A DNA stretch of 64,000 nt from Sphingorhabdus sp. EL138 (GCF_900258045.1 NZ_OGVD01000003.1:124001-188000), one strand, 5' to 3'. Counted from the first letter of the stretch, positions 9,335-19,170 are shown. The notes: a model not told the origin generated them from the sequence alone. A program made the numbers and translations.

Positions 9335-10093
9335 TCATAGTGGGAAGATGGAATGACCCCCATCCAGGACGATATTTTGACCGGTCATAAAGTCACTTTC
9401 CTTGGAAGCGAGAAAAGCCGCAACGCCTTCCATGTCTTCCAGTTTGCCAATCCGTCCAATCGCAGCGCGTCTTTTTGCGCCGTCTTTAAACGACTGCGGC
9501 GTGTCCAGTGACATTTCCGTTTCGATATAGCCGGGCAGGATGGCGTTGACCCTGATGCCCGCCTGTCCAAGTTCAACAGCCAATGCGCGCACCAGACCCA
9601 AAACGGCTGCTTTGGTTGTGGAATATCCCGCGGCACCGCCTGTGCCAACCAGACCGGCTACCGATGATGTGACGATCAGTCGTCCCGGTGCCTGGCGTTC
9701 CATAAGATGTGCGGTCACAGGCTTCCAGGTTTGCACCACGCTCATCAGGTTCAGATCAATCGTATTGAGCCAAACCTGCCGGTCCGTCATATGGGAAGGG
9801 CCCCGATACCCGCCGCCGCCTGCATTGGCAAAACAGCTGTCGACCTTTTCAAATCGCGCCAGTGTCTGAGCAAAGGCTTCATCGATCTGGCTTTGATCGG
9901 TCACATCGCAGGCAAAGGCTTCAACATCGCCGCCCATGCCTTGCAATTCGGAAACTGCAGCAGCATTTTTTTCTTCGTTTCTGCCCCAAATGGCAACCTT
10001 GGAGCCTTGCTTTACAAGACCGCGACAAAAAGCGAGGCCAAGGCCACCGTTACCGCCGGTGACTACAGCTACCTCGCCGGATAAATCGAACAT
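9335..10093 (-). CDS. SDR family NAD(P)-dependent oxidoreductase (module 1)
   Basis: 252-residue classical short-chain dehydrogenase. The cofactor motif TGGNGGLG is at about residues 12-19, followed by 'CFANAGGG' (NAG), catalytic serine in 'IVTSSVAG' and YSTTK (Tyr-x3-Lys). 'LDGGHSIFPL' closes the protein. It oxidises a secondary alcohol or reduces a ketone. It is strikingly similar along its full length to the SDR of module 3 (near base 45,100), so the two are recent paralogs. It sits eight bases after the VOC lipoprotein gene and just before the PQQ dehydrogenase, as one operon. Confidence 0.92.
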   Translation of the reverse strand: MFDLSGEVAVVTGGNGGLGLAFCRGLVKQGSKVAIWGRNEEKNAAAVSELQGMGGDVEAFACDVTDQSQIDEAFAQTLARFEKVDSCFANAGGGGYRGPSHMTDRQVWLNTIDLNLMSVVQTWKPVTAHLMERQAPGRLIVTSSVAGLVGTGGAAGYSTTKAAVLGLVRALAVELGQAGIRVNAILPGYIETEMSLDTPQSFKDGAKRRAAIGRIGKLEDMEGVAAFLASKESDFMTGQNIVLDGGHSIFPL

Positions 10094-10101
10094 AAAAACT
10101 C

Positions 10102-11151
10102 CTAAGTTCCGTTATTCTTGAAATTCCGCGAAGAAAAAACACTGGTTTTGGCGACCGCCTGCAGTCCAAGAAGATTACCGTCAGGATCGCGGCCAAACAT
10201 GATCTGCCCGCCATCCATCGGCGCAGGTTCCGACACGATCTTACCGCCGGCATCGACCAGCCGTTTGCGCGCCGCATCCATATCGGATACATCAAAGACA
10301 ATCATGTTGTAGCCAAGCGCATCAACCGGTCGTGGATCTTTCAAATCTTTGGTGGGATGGCTGTGATACTGGAACATTTCCAGTTCGAGATTACGTATCT
10401 GGAACCAGGCCATTTCCAGCTCGCTGCCGGACAGGCCAGATACCTGGTCTACCTTTTCCCCTGAAACAGACATCAACCTGCCAACACGGCGCGGACCGGG
10501 CTGGTTTAGAAATGCTGTGTAAAAGTCAACCAGCCGGTCAATATCCGGAGTAGCGAGCGAGACATGCCGTACGCGATATTGGTTTTTGGGCGGAGTCGGC
10601 AAGTCCAGTTTTGCAATATCCACATGCTCAATCTCGGAAATCAGTCCATCGGAATCGCGCGCATAGGCATAATAGACGGGGTTCTGTGGATTGAGATGAA
10701 CCATGTCCTTGGCACCGATATGTTTGGCACCGCCAGCCAAAAACTTCTGATACGCCTTTGTTTTCCTATCAACCTGATAACAGACATGGGCAATACCTGG
10801 GCCCTGTACGTCCATTGGTTTGGTCGCCTGGGCGTCGGCAGATGGATTGGCAAATTGCATGAAACGAATTTGTGCATTCACACTGCGCATCATCTGTGTC
10901 GACGCCGAAACCCCTGTTCGGCCTGCCAACTTATCAAAGACCGGATTCTCTGAAATTTCAGACTGGTCGACAGGCTGAAGATCGACCGAGCTGCCATATA
11001 GTCCGGCCGCCTTCTCTATATCATTAACGGATGCACCAACATAGTTGACGCCGGTAATGATCGAATCGGGAGGTACCGGCTCGCCTGCTGATCTGCCACC
11101 ACATGCGGTCAGCAGGAATATCACGCTCAAGCTTATTACACTTTTATTCAT
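10102..11151 (-). CDS. VOC (glyoxalase/extradiol-fold) family lipoprotein, module 1
   Basis: 349 residues with lipoprotein signal 'MNKSVISLSVIFLLTAC' (lipobox LTAC). The mature part holds two vicinal-oxygen-chelate regions: the first begins 'GVNYVGASVNDIEKAAGLY', the second 'VRHVSLATPDIDRLVDFYTAF' and ends with 'GRDPDGNLLGLQ'. VOC proteins are metal-dependent isomerases, dioxygenases or binding proteins; which of these applies here is not clear. Export of a VOC protein is unusual. A paralog with the same 'NLELE' core sits beside the module 3 PQQ enzyme. First gene of the minus-strand operon, divergent from the TonB receptor. Confidence 0.85.
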   Translation of the reverse strand: MNKSVISLSVIFLLTACGGRSAGEPVPPDSIITGVNYVGASVNDIEKAAGLYGSSVDLQPVDQSEISENPVFDKLAGRTGVSASTQMMRSVNAQIRFMQFANPSADAQATKPMDVQGPGIAHVCYQVDRKTKAYQKFLAGGAKHIGAKDMVHLNPQNPVYYAYARDSDGLISEIEHVDIAKLDLPTPPKNQYRVRHVSLATPDIDRLVDFYTAFLNQPGPRRVGRLMSVSGEKVDQVSGLSGSELEMAWFQIRNLELEMFQYHSHPTKDLKDPRPVDALGYNMIVFDVSDMDAARKRLVDAGGKIVSEPAPMDGGQIMFGRDPDGNLLGLQAVAKTSVFSSRNFKNNGT

Positions 11152-11271
11152 ATTGAACCTCTCGCTGCGACGGCATCTGGAAAACCAGTCCTGTCAGATT
11201 GTCTCGGCTTTTTAGCATCCTAACGTGCTGTAGACCAAAAATGGGATGCACGATTCTCTCACCGCTCTAAA

Positions 11272-11293
11272 CCTTAAATGCATTATTAGTCAA
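11272..11293 (-). promoter_or_regulatory. TTGACT-type element upstream of module 1 VOC operon
   Basis: Reading the minus strand, TTGACTAATAATGCATTTAA resembles the element found before module 3 operons (TTGACT, 8 bases, then A/T-rich AATAAC). It may be a promoter -35 box or a related operator. The match is partial. Confidence 0.3.
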
Positions 11294-11340
11294 ATTAAAG
11301 GTTTTCAAATCGCAAAATTTAGGTATATCGGAAAGATAAA

Positions 11341-11355
11341 TGGACTAAGTGTCCA
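11341..11355. promoter_or_regulatory. Inverted repeat TGGAC-5-GTCCA before TonB receptor gene (module 1)
   Basis: TGGACTAAGTGTCCA is a perfect 5-bp-arm inverted repeat. It ends 15 bases before the ribosome site (AAGGGAGGA) of the receptor gene. The half sequence TGGACT also occurs, on the minus strand, in the inverted repeat upstream of the module 1 TetR gene. It fits an operator that would block early transcription of the receptor. Confidence 0.45.
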
Positions 11356-11383
11356 ACTAAAACGATATTCAAGGGAGGATAAT

Positions 11384-13801
11384 ATGCCGAAAGCTCGTTC
11401 CAATATGCCCATCCAAAACAGGCTTGCAGCATCTATTGCTGCTATCGCACTTGCCGGCACGGCCAGCGCCGCCTTCGCGCAGGAACAGGATTCACAAGGT
11501 GGAGACGACAATGTCATCATCGTGACTGCGCAGAAGAGATCCCAGGATATTCAAAACGTCCCAATCGCCATTTCTGCTTTCGATAGCGGGGTTCTTGAAG
11601 ACAAAGTTGTTGATGATGCGATTGATCTGAGCTTTTCCGTCCCCAATCTGACGGTTGATATATTCGGCGCCTCGCTCCGCGGGGTTGGCGATCTTGCGAT
11701 TTCGGCAACCTCTGAATCCGGTCTCGGCTATCACGTAAACGGAGTATATCTGGGTTCCGCTGCAACCGAAGCGGAATATTATGATCTGGAACGGATCGAA
11801 GTTTTGCGCGGCCCGCAAGGCACACTCTATGGACGCAATACGACCGCCGGCGTGCTGAATGTAATTACGCAAAAGGCCACTGATGAATTCGAAGGCTATG
11901 TCACGGCTGGCTATGGCAATTTCAACTCCATAAAGCTGCGCGGCGCGATAAATTTGCCTATAAGTGATAACCTGTCGACCCGGGTCGCGGGTTTTTTCCT
12001 CGACCGGGATGGCTATGCTACCAACCTCTTCACAGGTAACGATGTCGATGATCGCGAGATGTTCGGGCTGCGCAGCAGTACCAAGCTTGAGTTTGGAGAC
12101 ACACGCGCAGACTTGGTTGTTTCCTACTTCAAGGAAGATGACCGGCGTCTGACACGGACCAAGGTCCTGTGTGAAAAGGATGCCGTGCTAGGCTGCTCCC
12201 CTCTTCAGGTCGGCTTTGGAACACCGGACTCCAGAGGCACACTCTTCAACACATTGGGCGCGGTTACCGGGGTGATTGCCACCGGCTTTGGACCAGCGGC
12301 GGTCGACTATTATGCGAACAGCGTCAATCCGGCGGACACTCGGCTGATCAACGAAGATGTTGACCCAACCTATTTTGTAGAGGAATGGAGCGCTTCACTC
12401 GAAATCACGCATGATTTTGGCGACCTGACACTAACGTCACTTAGCGGCTATCAGGAAATCGAGCGCGGCTTGTTCAAGGATTTTGATCGCTTCGTTCCGT
12501 CGCAAGGGTTGACGCGCCCGATAACCTTTGACTTCTTTGCCAACGGCAATCCGATTACCACGGAGATGATCCTGACCGGTCGCCGCGATCGAAGCGAAGC
12601 ACGCGAATATTATCAGGAACTGCGACTGGCATCCGACTTTGCCGGACCGATCAACTTCATTGTCGGCGGCAATTATTATAATCGCCGCAGTTCAGGTTCA
12701 GCCAATTTTACCCACGTCACAATCGCAGCCCGTCAGCAGCAGCTCGGGTTCCCGGATGCGTTCGCTTCATTGATAACCGAATCCAATCCCGTGAAGACAA
12801 AGAGTTTCGGCATTTTCGGTGAGGTCTATTTCGATTTGTCTGATGACACCCGTCTGACCGGTGGTCTGCGTTATTCTCGCGACGATAAAACCATCCAGAC
12901 TCGTCAGATATTCCTGAACCCCCAGGCCGATGGCAGCCTGCCCGATTTCACTTTTGGTGAGTTTGAAAAAGGCGTGGTGACCGGACGTATTGTTTTGGAC
13001 CACCAAATTACGCCAGACCTGCTCGGCTATGTCAGCGCTTCTCGCGGTTACAAAGCGGGCGGTATCAATCCCGGCGAGGTCGGTGTCGAGACACAAGGTT
13101 TTGATCCCGAATTCCTGAATGCTTTTGAAATCGGCCTGAAAGGCTCTTCAGCAGATGGCAGCTTCACCGGCAATGTCTCAGCCTTCTATTATGATTATAA
13201 AGATCTGCAAATTGGCCAGACGACTGCAACAGCGTCTTTGACTATCAATACAGATGCTACGATCTGGGGCGTGGAAGCGGAATTCGGTCTTCGGCCGAGC
13301 AACCGTTTTCAGGTCGATGGCAGCTTTTCTTATCTCAACACCCAGGTGAATGACTTCGCCTCCATTGACGAGACTGATCCTTTTGGCATCGCGCCGGGAA
13401 CTGTGGTTTCAGAGGTAACAGCCGCAGGTGTGGTGAAGGACGTAGATGGCAATTCTCTGCCTTTCTCGCCCGACATCAAGATCGCAATTGGCGCTCAGTA
13501 TGAAATTCCTGTGGGTGACTGGACACTCACCCCGCGGATTGATCATTATCTGCAGAGTGAGTTTGCAAGTTCTATCTTCAGCAAACCGATCGATATATTT
13601 GATGGCTATAGCCAGACCGATCTCAAACTTTTGCTAGCTCCTGACGGCGGCGATTGGGAAATTCGCGGCTATGTGAAAAACCTGTTCAACAATGATGATA
13701 TCACACGTGTTTTGCCTGCCGGTCGCCTCGTTGGGCGTTTTAGAGAAGTAGTGATATTGGAGCCGCGCACCTATGGTGTCGAAGCTACTATCCGCTTTTG
13801 A
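11384..13801 (+). CDS. TonB-dependent outer-membrane receptor (module 1)
   Basis: 805 residues. It has a signal peptide ('IAAIALAGTASAAFAQ', cleavage after AFA), a TonB box-like 'NVIIVTAQKR', a plug domain ('VEVLRGPQGTLYGRNTTAGVLNVIT') and a 22-strand barrel that ends in aromatic 'VEATIRF', typical for BAM recognition. It imports a substrate too large or too hydrophobic for porins, using TonB energy. The ATG is preceded by AAGGGAGGA; an upstream in-frame extension would precede the signal peptide and is rejected. It is divergent from the VOC-SDR-PQQ operon and followed by a hairpin terminator. Confidence 0.92.
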   Translation: MPKARSNMPIQNRLAASIAAIALAGTASAAFAQEQDSQGGDDNVIIVTAQKRSQDIQNVPIAISAFDSGVLEDKVVDDAIDLSFSVPNLTVDIFGASLRGVGDLAISATSESGLGYHVNGVYLGSAATEAEYYDLERIEVLRGPQGTLYGRNTTAGVLNVITQKATDEFEGYVTAGYGNFNSIKLRGAINLPISDNLSTRVAGFFLDRDGYATNLFTGNDVDDREMFGLRSSTKLEFGDTRADLVVSYFKEDDRRLTRTKVLCEKDAVLGCSPLQVGFGTPDSRGTLFNTLGAVTGVIATGFGPAAVDYYANSVNPADTRLINEDVDPTYFVEEWSASLEITHDFGDLTLTSLSGYQEIERGLFKDFDRFVPSQGLTRPITFDFFANGNPITTEMILTGRRDRSEAREYYQELRLASDFAGPINFIVGGNYYNRRSSGSANFTHVTIAARQQQLGFPDAFASLITESNPVKTKSFGIFGEVYFDLSDDTRLTGGLRYSRDDKTIQTRQIFLNPQADGSLPDFTFGEFEKGVVTGRIVLDHQITPDLLGYVSASRGYKAGGINPGEVGVETQGFDPEFLNAFEIGLKGSSADGSFTGNVSAFYYDYKDLQIGQTTATASLTINTDATIWGVEAEFGLRPSNRFQVDGSFSYLNTQVNDFASIDETDPFGIAPGTVVSEVTAAGVVKDVDGNSLPFSPDIKIAIGAQYEIPVGDWTLTPRIDHYLQSEFASSIFSKPIDIFDGYSQTDLKLLLAPDGGDWEIRGYVKNLFNNDDITRVLPAGRLVGRFREVVILEPRTYGVEATIRF

Positions 13802-13828
13802 TGACTAGACATTAGCTTCTCTCCAAGG

Positions 13829-13862
13829 ATAGCCTGGTACAGTCTGTGCCAGGCTATTTTTT
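13829..13862 (+). terminator. Rho-independent terminator after module 1 TonB receptor
   Basis: Nine-base perfect stem ATAGCCTGG/CCAGGCTAT with an 11-base loop, followed at once by a run of T. It starts 27 bases after the receptor stop. Confidence 0.9.
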
Positions 13863-13908
13863 GCTCTGGTGGAATAGCCAACATGATTGAGTTCCCGGGA
13901 GGGTGATT

Positions 13909-14952
13909 TTGGGACGAACTGCACAAAAGCTCAGGCGGGTGGCCCTTTTCCTGATCGCTGGTTTTTTGGTGCTGGCCTTCTTCGCTGTGATATGGATGAA
14001 GATACCGGTCTCTGTCGATGTTTCCGAACCGGACCAGGCGGTTATGCACAGCAATATGACTGGCACAGGCGTCCCTTATTCCAGTTCCTATTTCGCGTAT
14101 GGTGATCACACATTGCACTATGTCGAGGCCGGCGAGGGGGAGCTTATCCTCTTTTTACATGGATTCCCGTCCTATTGGTTTTCTTTCATCCGGCAAATGG
14201 ATGCATTGAAGCAGGATTATCACGTTGTTGCTATTGATGGGCTGGGCGCAGGCAAATCGGATGCGCCTCATGATGTAGATGCATATAGGCTGGAAAATAT
14301 GGCGGCTCATCTCAATGCCCTGATTGATCATCTGGATGCTGAAAAAGTGCATATTGTCGGTCACGACTGGGGCTCGACTTTCGCGTTTGGTTTTGCCCAA
14401 CGCTATCCGGATCGCGTGGCCAGCGTAACGGGATTGAGTGCACCACCGCAAAATGTACTGCTAGGGCTGATGCAGCGCGATAGCTCACTCAGGCAGACCT
14501 CAGCCTATATTGATCGTTTGAAGCAGGCCAATCCATTGCTCATCAAGGCATTGGGCGGTGACAAAAGGGTTTGGACGGGTGCCTATGAACCCTTGGTCAA
14601 AAAGGGCTTTCTCACCCCGGAAGAGGGAGAACTGTTCCGTGAAGCCACCGGCAATCCCAAACGGATAGATGCGCATATCAACTGGTACCGAGCCAATATT
14701 CCATCTTTCGGCGCCATTGAGGATGCCGATTTCTGGCCTGATCAAAAGACGCGCGTGACCGTGCCAGCGCAAATTATCTGGGGGCAGGATGATCGTGTCT
14801 TTGCCAAAGAATATGCTGAGGCAACAAAAGCTAGCTCAGATGATATGCAGATACTTTCGCTAACAGATGTCGGACATTGGCCTCATGTAGAAAGAACCGA
14901 GACAGTTACTCGGGCGATAAAGAAATTGATATCTGAAAGGCACCAAAAATAG
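13909..14952 (+). CDS. Membrane-anchored alpha/beta hydrolase, epoxide hydrolase/dehalogenase-like (module 1)
   Basis: 347 residues. An N-terminal anchor ('VALFLIAGFLVLAFFAVIW', about residues 12-30) precedes an alpha/beta-hydrolase domain. The oxyanion motif is HGFPSYW, the nucleophile elbow GHDWGS (aspartate nucleophile, as in epoxide hydrolases and haloacetate dehalogenases) and the catalytic histidine lies in 'DVGHWPHVE'. 'NWYRANIP' is a cap-region landmark shared with the module 3 paralog. The aspartate nucleophile argues for C-O or C-halogen opening rather than ester cleavage. I chose TTG with GGGAGGG at ideal spacing; a GTG six bases upstream overlaps that site. It faces the TetR gene. 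Confidence 0.85.
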   Translation: MGRTAQKLRRVALFLIAGFLVLAFFAVIWMKIPVSVDVSEPDQAVMHSNMTGTGVPYSSSYFAYGDHTLHYVEAGEGELILFLHGFPSYWFSFIRQMDALKQDYHVVAIDGLGAGKSDAPHDVDAYRLENMAAHLNALIDHLDAEKVHIVGHDWGSTFAFGFAQRYPDRVASVTGLSAPPQNVLLGLMQRDSSLRQTSAYIDRLKQANPLLIKALGGDKRVWTGAYEPLVKKGFLTPEEGELFREATGNPKRIDAHINWYRANIPSFGAIEDADFWPDQKTRVTVPAQIIWGQDDRVFAKEYAEATKASSDDMQILSLTDVGHWPHVERTETVTRAIKKLISERHQK

Positions 14953-14973
14953 CCAGCTTTGCAATAACTGGGC

Positions 14974-15603
14974 CTATCTCTCGAGTTTTTTCTTTCGTGT
15001 GAAATAGTCGAAGCGGGCCATCGTGTAAGTTCCGATCATCATGGAAACCGTTACGTCTTCCAATTCCTGCAGATCCATATCACTGCGCAGCAGAAATTCC
15101 CCGGCTGCGGCAGGTATACCCAGGGATATATCGGTCACCGCTCGGGCAATCTCTGGCGGCATATCAAAATTTTTGACCACCAAGTCTGAAAAATATTTTA
15201 CCGCAACTTCGCGATTGTAACGAGCCGGATGATAAAGTTTTGCAATGGAAGGGTCAGCAAGCAGAGGCTCTATGATAAGTCCGCGCTCCGCGATAAAGCT
15301 GAGATAGACATGCGTTGTGCCACGAACCAGTTCTTCAAAAGTAGTGGCTTTTTCCGCCACAGCGACTTGACGTTTCCACCGGATCGTTAGTTCACGTTTC
15401 AGCAGCTCTTTCAAAAGGTGAGAGAGGCTATCAAAATACTTGTACATCAACGATTTGCTGACATCCGCTTTCTGGCCAATGGCTTCCATCGAAACTTTGG
15501 ACATCCCGCTTGTGGAAATCAGCTCTGCTGCGCTGTCAAGTATCATGGAACGCCGGACTTCCGGGCTAAATCTCCGTTTTGTTTTCTGTGCTAATTGTTC
15601 CAT
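14974..15603 (-). CDS. TetR/AcrR family transcriptional regulator (module 1)
   Basis: 209 residues with an N-terminal helix-turn-helix ('SMEAIGQKADVSKSLMYKYFDS', recognition helix about residues 49-58) and a ligand-binding C-terminal part. It belongs to the same subfamily as the regulators in modules 2 (near 30.1 kb) and 3 (near 45.9 kb), sharing 'RRxxSPExR', 'EELVRG.TH.YL' and 'ERGLIIE'. It probably represses the module 1 receptor and enzyme operons until an aromatic or hydrophobic inducer binds. An inverted repeat lies about 110 bases upstream of its start. Confidence 0.9.
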   Translation of the reverse strand: MEQLAQKTKRRFSPEVRRSMILDSAAELISTSGMSKVSMEAIGQKADVSKSLMYKYFDSLSHLLKELLKRELTIRWKRQVAVAEKATTFEELVRGTTHVYLSFIAERGLIIEPLLADPSIAKLYHPARYNREVAVKYFSDLVVKNFDMPPEIARAVTDISLGIPAAAGEFLLRSDMDLQELEDVTVSMMIGTYTMARFDYFTRKKKLER

Positions 15604-15710
15604 TCAAATAACTATTCCCTAAAAACTCTGATCGCAACGATATCACATCATCAAGCCTTGCACAGTATTGCTTCTAAAAGCACTTCCAGATTTTTGGTAG
15701 ATAGGTTGAA

Positions 15711-15729
15711 AAAAAGTGAGTCCACTTTT
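15711..15729. promoter_or_regulatory. Inverted repeat AAAAGTG-4-CACTTTT upstream of module 1 TetR
   Basis: AAAAGTGAGTCCACTTTT has seven-base arms and a four-base centre. It lies in the 250-bp gap before the TetR gene. Its minus strand contains TGGACT, the half-site also present in the inverted repeat before the TonB receptor, so it may be an autoregulatory operator. Nothing else is evident in this gap. Confidence 0.4.
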
Positions 15730-15853
15730 GCACCCATAACGGGCTTTTGTTCTGAAAACACTTTTCTACCGGTTTGAGACTAAAGCCGACATTGGACACC
15801 ACGCTTTCTTCCAATCCTCAAGAGCGTCAGGTGCGGCAACAAATATGCCCAAA

Positions 15854-18334
15854 TTACTCACTCAAAAGGTCTTTGATGGATGTAGAGAGGCTTTTGCGAT
15901 TATAGATGACTCCGATCCCGCAAACGGTAACGCCGATAGCAAGCATGGTGCCGACAAGCCAGATGGGATCGGGCTCATAGATCATAGAGAATTGCGATTG
16001 ATAGATCAGCAAACCGGCGAGCCAGGTCCCGGATATTGCGCCGATACCGGCGATCAACGAAACGGTTAGCCAATCATAGAGAGCCAGTTTCACACATGAT
16101 TTTTTTGCTACACCCATGCTCATCAGAAGACCGTTTTTTTGCCGGTCTTCGGCCTCAAAGCCTTTCATACACGCTGCTATGACCAGCGCGGTCATTATCA
16201 ACACCATGGTTGCGTAACCAACCACCAGCTTGGTGACCATTGCCAGTGTATTATCAAAGCGTTGGGTTAGTTCTTTCAATGGTACCAGCGACAAAGAGGG
16301 ATGCTTTTGCCAAAGCGAACCAAGTTCATTCCATGCTGCGTCCGGGAGTTCTATGCTTCCCATATAGAAGACGTCAGGTTTGATCGCTTCAATCGCTCGC
16401 TCGGGTATCTGGAACCAGAATGTTACCGAACCGCCTCCTGGTTTAAAGGCATGGCTGGCGACCAATTTGAACTGTGTCGCTTTCCCATCGATCATGAAGG
16501 TCAACCGATCTCCATAGTCCAGGCCTAAATCCGTCATCACTTCATCTTCAGCAGATATCTGATTCCAGTTCGATTCTTTTTCAGACCACCAATTCCCACC
16601 AACCAATTGGTTGTTCGATGGGATGGTATTTGACCAGTGGAGTCGGATCGAGTTTTTGACGGTGGCTAAAGTCTCGCTCGGTGTGGAAATTGCCTCGTCA
16701 ATGGGCAGGCCATTAATTTCAGATAATTTCGCGGCGGCATATGGCCGCAGTTGCCGGATTTCACTCTGATTCTCTCGCGCCCAAACCTCAAGCGCAGACT
16801 TATCTTGTGCCTGCAGTTCTGCGACCATCAAATTGCCGTTATTTGCGCGCGTGTAACCCTCCATGGTTGAGCCGATATCTTTCATTAACATCAGCGTAAA
16901 AAGCAGCAGCAGGCTGCACAGTCCCAGTCCCAGTATCTGCGATGATTTACTCAGTATCCGGTGTTTCATGATGAAGAAATTGAAGGACAATAATCCGGGA
17001 TATCGTCGCCCCCAAAATTCACCTGCCGTTAGAATAATCCAACTCAAAATTGCCATTAGCAAGAGAGCAGCGCCCAGCGCACCCAACGTTAATCCAGTCA
17101 GTAGAAAGTTGTCTGAATAATATGCGGCGAGCAGCGAGATGCTTGCAAAACCGCAGAATAACCTCAGCAACTGCGCGGACGGGTATTCCACAGCGCGGAT
17201 CAGGCTAACCAATGATGTGCGACTAAGTTGCCACAACATAGGAATTTGAAAAGCGAGCAATAGTAAAAATATCAGACCAGTAGTCTTGGCAATTGTAGCT
17301 GGATGCCAGCCCGATGTGATGCCCGGAAATTGATCGGCGAGTTGGCCAATCAGGAAATATTGCGCAACATAAGCGAGGCCAATTGCGATCATGAAAGAGA
17401 GCAGAAAACCCGAAAGCCACTGCAGCAGAGAAAGCCGGAGGCACGCCGCCAATGTCTGTCCAAAGCTGAGATACACAGCCAAACGTTGCTTTTGTCGTTC
17501 CAGATAACGGCGATTAGCCATATCAATTGTGATCGCAGCAAGGAAGAAGAGGATGACCGAAGCAAGACCGAGAAAATTCTCCGTTCGTTGCCAGAATAAC
17601 GCCAATGGATGACTACCGCTCGCTTTGGTTAAGAGGGTAAAATCACTGAGCTTATCAGAAGCCCAACTTTCAATGCTTCCCTGCTGCCCAGATGTTGCGG
17701 TTAGCAAATAACGATACAGAGTTTTGCTACTCCTAACATCGTCAATGGAAAGAGATTTACTGTTGATCAGCGCCCGCATGGAAACGGAATGACCTTCCAT
17801 TAGCCGATCAGGCTCGTGGTATATGATCGCGCCAAAACGGTATGTTTCCTCGCCAATTGCTATCCGGTCACCAATATTTGCATCGATCTTGCTGCTTGCT
17901 CTGGGGTCCAACCATATTTCCCCAGGTGGTGGTCCATGTTCGATTGTCTTCTGGATTGGTTGACCTTGGGTCATCCCAATTTTGAGACTGCCTTGCAGCG
18001 GGTAGTTGTCATCGGTGATTTTCAGTTGCACCGGAATAGTTTCCCCGCGCAAAGAAATTGCCAACGGGGTCAACTGTATTTTGGCGAAGTCTGCTGCCTT
18101 GTCCAAGAGCAGGTTTTCATCGCTGCTTGATAACGGGCGAGGTCCGGAAACGGAAATATCTGCACCCAACATATTGTTGAGATTGTCGTCCAGATACTGC
18201 TGCACAGAAGCGCTGGTTAGCGACAGGGTGGCGAGGAACAATATCAATGTGATCTGGGCCAGTAGCACCAGACGGCCATCACTGGACTTGCTGTCGTTCA
18301 GGAAATTATCGAAGGCGAGTGTAATCCAGCTCAT
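15854..18334 (-). CDS. FtsX-like ABC transporter permease (YbbP type)
   Basis: 826-residue membrane protein with two FtsX-type cores separated by large periplasmic parts. Hydrophobic spans occur at about residues 20-42, 255-275, 300-330, 355-375 and 400-440, near 475, and in three more near the C-terminus. This is the ten-span YbbP layout, longer than LolC/E or MacB. With the ATPase it probably drives export or membrane extraction of a lipid, lipoprotein or peptide. Its start overlaps the ATPase stop by four bases (ATGA). The operon is divergent from a two-component system, which suggests an envelope-stress or antimicrobial-response role, by inference. Confidence 0.85.
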   Translation of the reverse strand: MSWITLAFDNFLNDSKSSDGRLVLLAQITLILFLATLSLTSASVQQYLDDNLNNMLGADISVSGPRPLSSSDENLLLDKAADFAKIQLTPLAISLRGETIPVQLKITDDNYPLQGSLKIGMTQGQPIQKTIEHGPPPGEIWLDPRASSKIDANIGDRIAIGEETYRFGAIIYHEPDRLMEGHSVSMRALINSKSLSIDDVRSSKTLYRYLLTATSGQQGSIESWASDKLSDFTLLTKASGSHPLALFWQRTENFLGLASVILFFLAAITIDMANRRYLERQKQRLAVYLSFGQTLAACLRLSLLQWLSGFLLSFMIAIGLAYVAQYFLIGQLADQFPGITSGWHPATIAKTTGLIFLLLLAFQIPMLWQLSRTSLVSLIRAVEYPSAQLLRLFCGFASISLLAAYYSDNFLLTGLTLGALGAALLLMAILSWIILTAGEFWGRRYPGLLSFNFFIMKHRILSKSSQILGLGLCSLLLLFTLMLMKDIGSTMEGYTRANNGNLMVAELQAQDKSALEVWARENQSEIRQLRPYAAAKLSEINGLPIDEAISTPSETLATVKNSIRLHWSNTIPSNNQLVGGNWWSEKESNWNQISAEDEVMTDLGLDYGDRLTFMIDGKATQFKLVASHAFKPGGGSVTFWFQIPERAIEAIKPDVFYMGSIELPDAAWNELGSLWQKHPSLSLVPLKELTQRFDNTLAMVTKLVVGYATMVLIMTALVIAACMKGFEAEDRQKNGLLMSMGVAKKSCVKLALYDWLTVSLIAGIGAISGTWLAGLLIYQSQFSMIYEPDPIWLVGTMLAIGVTVCGIGVIYNRKSLSTSIKDLLSE

Positions 18335-18990
18335 TTGATTCTCTCGAGATGCGCTTCGGAAAGCGCGAAAATATTCTCAGCGCGTTCCGCAAGGGTAGCA
18401 CTGTGTGTCACAATGATCAGTGCCGAACCTGTGTCCTTCGCGAAATCAAACATAAGATCCGTAACATAGCTCGAAGTAGCTTCATCAAGGTTTCCGGTCG
18501 GCTCATCGGCGAAGATAAAGGCGGGACTGGAGACAAAAGCCCTGGCAATTGCCACTCGCTGCTGTTCACCGCCACTAAGCTGTGTCGGTTTGTGATTGGC
18601 ACGATCATCCAGATTGATCTTCTTCAGCCATTCTCTGGCGATATCATATGCTTGTTTGTTGCCGTTCAACCGCAGCGGCAGTGCAATATTTCCGAGCGCA
18701 TCCAATTCCTGCATGAGGTGAAATTGTTGGAAAACGAAACCTGATCTCTGGCGCAGTTTGACAGGTGACACTTGTTCACCATCACAAGTAAATGTTATTT
18801 CACCCAAACGAGGCAGCTCGAGACCCGCAGCCAGAGACAACAGACTGGATTTGCCCACGCCCGACGGGCCAACAATGGCGTGCGTACTTCCCCCTGAAAA
18901 TGTGAGCGAAAGTGTGTCGAATAGAGAGATACGGCCATGCGGCGTATCAAAATAATGGCCAACATCTTCTAGTTTTATTTGATGATCCAT
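18331..18990 (-). CDS. ABC transporter ATP-binding protein (YbbA/LolD type)
   Basis: 219 residues. Walker A is GPSGVGKSS, the Q-loop is 'FVFQQFHLM', the signature is LSGGEQQR, Walker B is '[12 protein letters not shown]' and the switch histidine is in 'IVTHS'. The 'ADEPTGNLD' and 'FQQFHL' wording is typical of the MacB/LolD/YbbA exporter class. It is translationally coupled to the large permease downstream and is divergent from the response regulator gene, separated by about 180 bp with regulator-like direct repeats. Confidence 0.9.
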   Translation of the reverse strand: MDHQIKLEDVGHYFDTPHGRISLFDTLSLTFSGGSTHAIVGPSGVGKSSLLSLAAGLELPRLGEITFTCDGEQVSPVKLRQRSGFVFQQFHLMQELDALGNIALPLRLNGNKQAYDIAREWLKKINLDDRANHKPTQLSGGEQQRVAIARAFVSSPAFIFADEPTGNLDEATSSYVTDLMFDFAKDTGSALIIVTHSATLAERAENIFALSEAHLERIK

Positions 18991-19067
18991 GCAGTCCTCG
19001 GCAGTCCTTGAATTTTTATCGTGAACATTTGGATAGGCTGTCCTGTGTCAAATCGATGTGAAGTGGG

Positions 19068-19086
19068 TTTTGACAGTTTTTTGACA
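19068..19086 (+). promoter_or_regulatory. Direct repeats TTTTGACA with 11-bp period, probable response-regulator box
   Basis: TTTTGACA occurs twice, 11 bases apart, between the divergent exporter and two-component operons. The head-to-tail arrangement at one helical turn is typical for OmpR/PhoB-family binding. A near-identical pair precedes the alpha/beta hydrolase gene downstream of the kinase. Further TTTGAC half-sites lie on the minus strand nearby. Confidence 0.55.
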
Positions 19087-19170
19087 TTGATTTCGTCAAA
19101 CAAAAGGCCGGGCGAATAATGCGTTGGCTTGTGTTAGTTTGCGCAACGAGATCTGGAGATAGGCACACTG

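Noticed and set aside
11246-11383. N-terminal extension of the module 1 TonB receptor
   Set aside because: It would place 46 residues before a standard signal peptide and has no ribosome site; the chosen ATG follows AAGGGAGGA.
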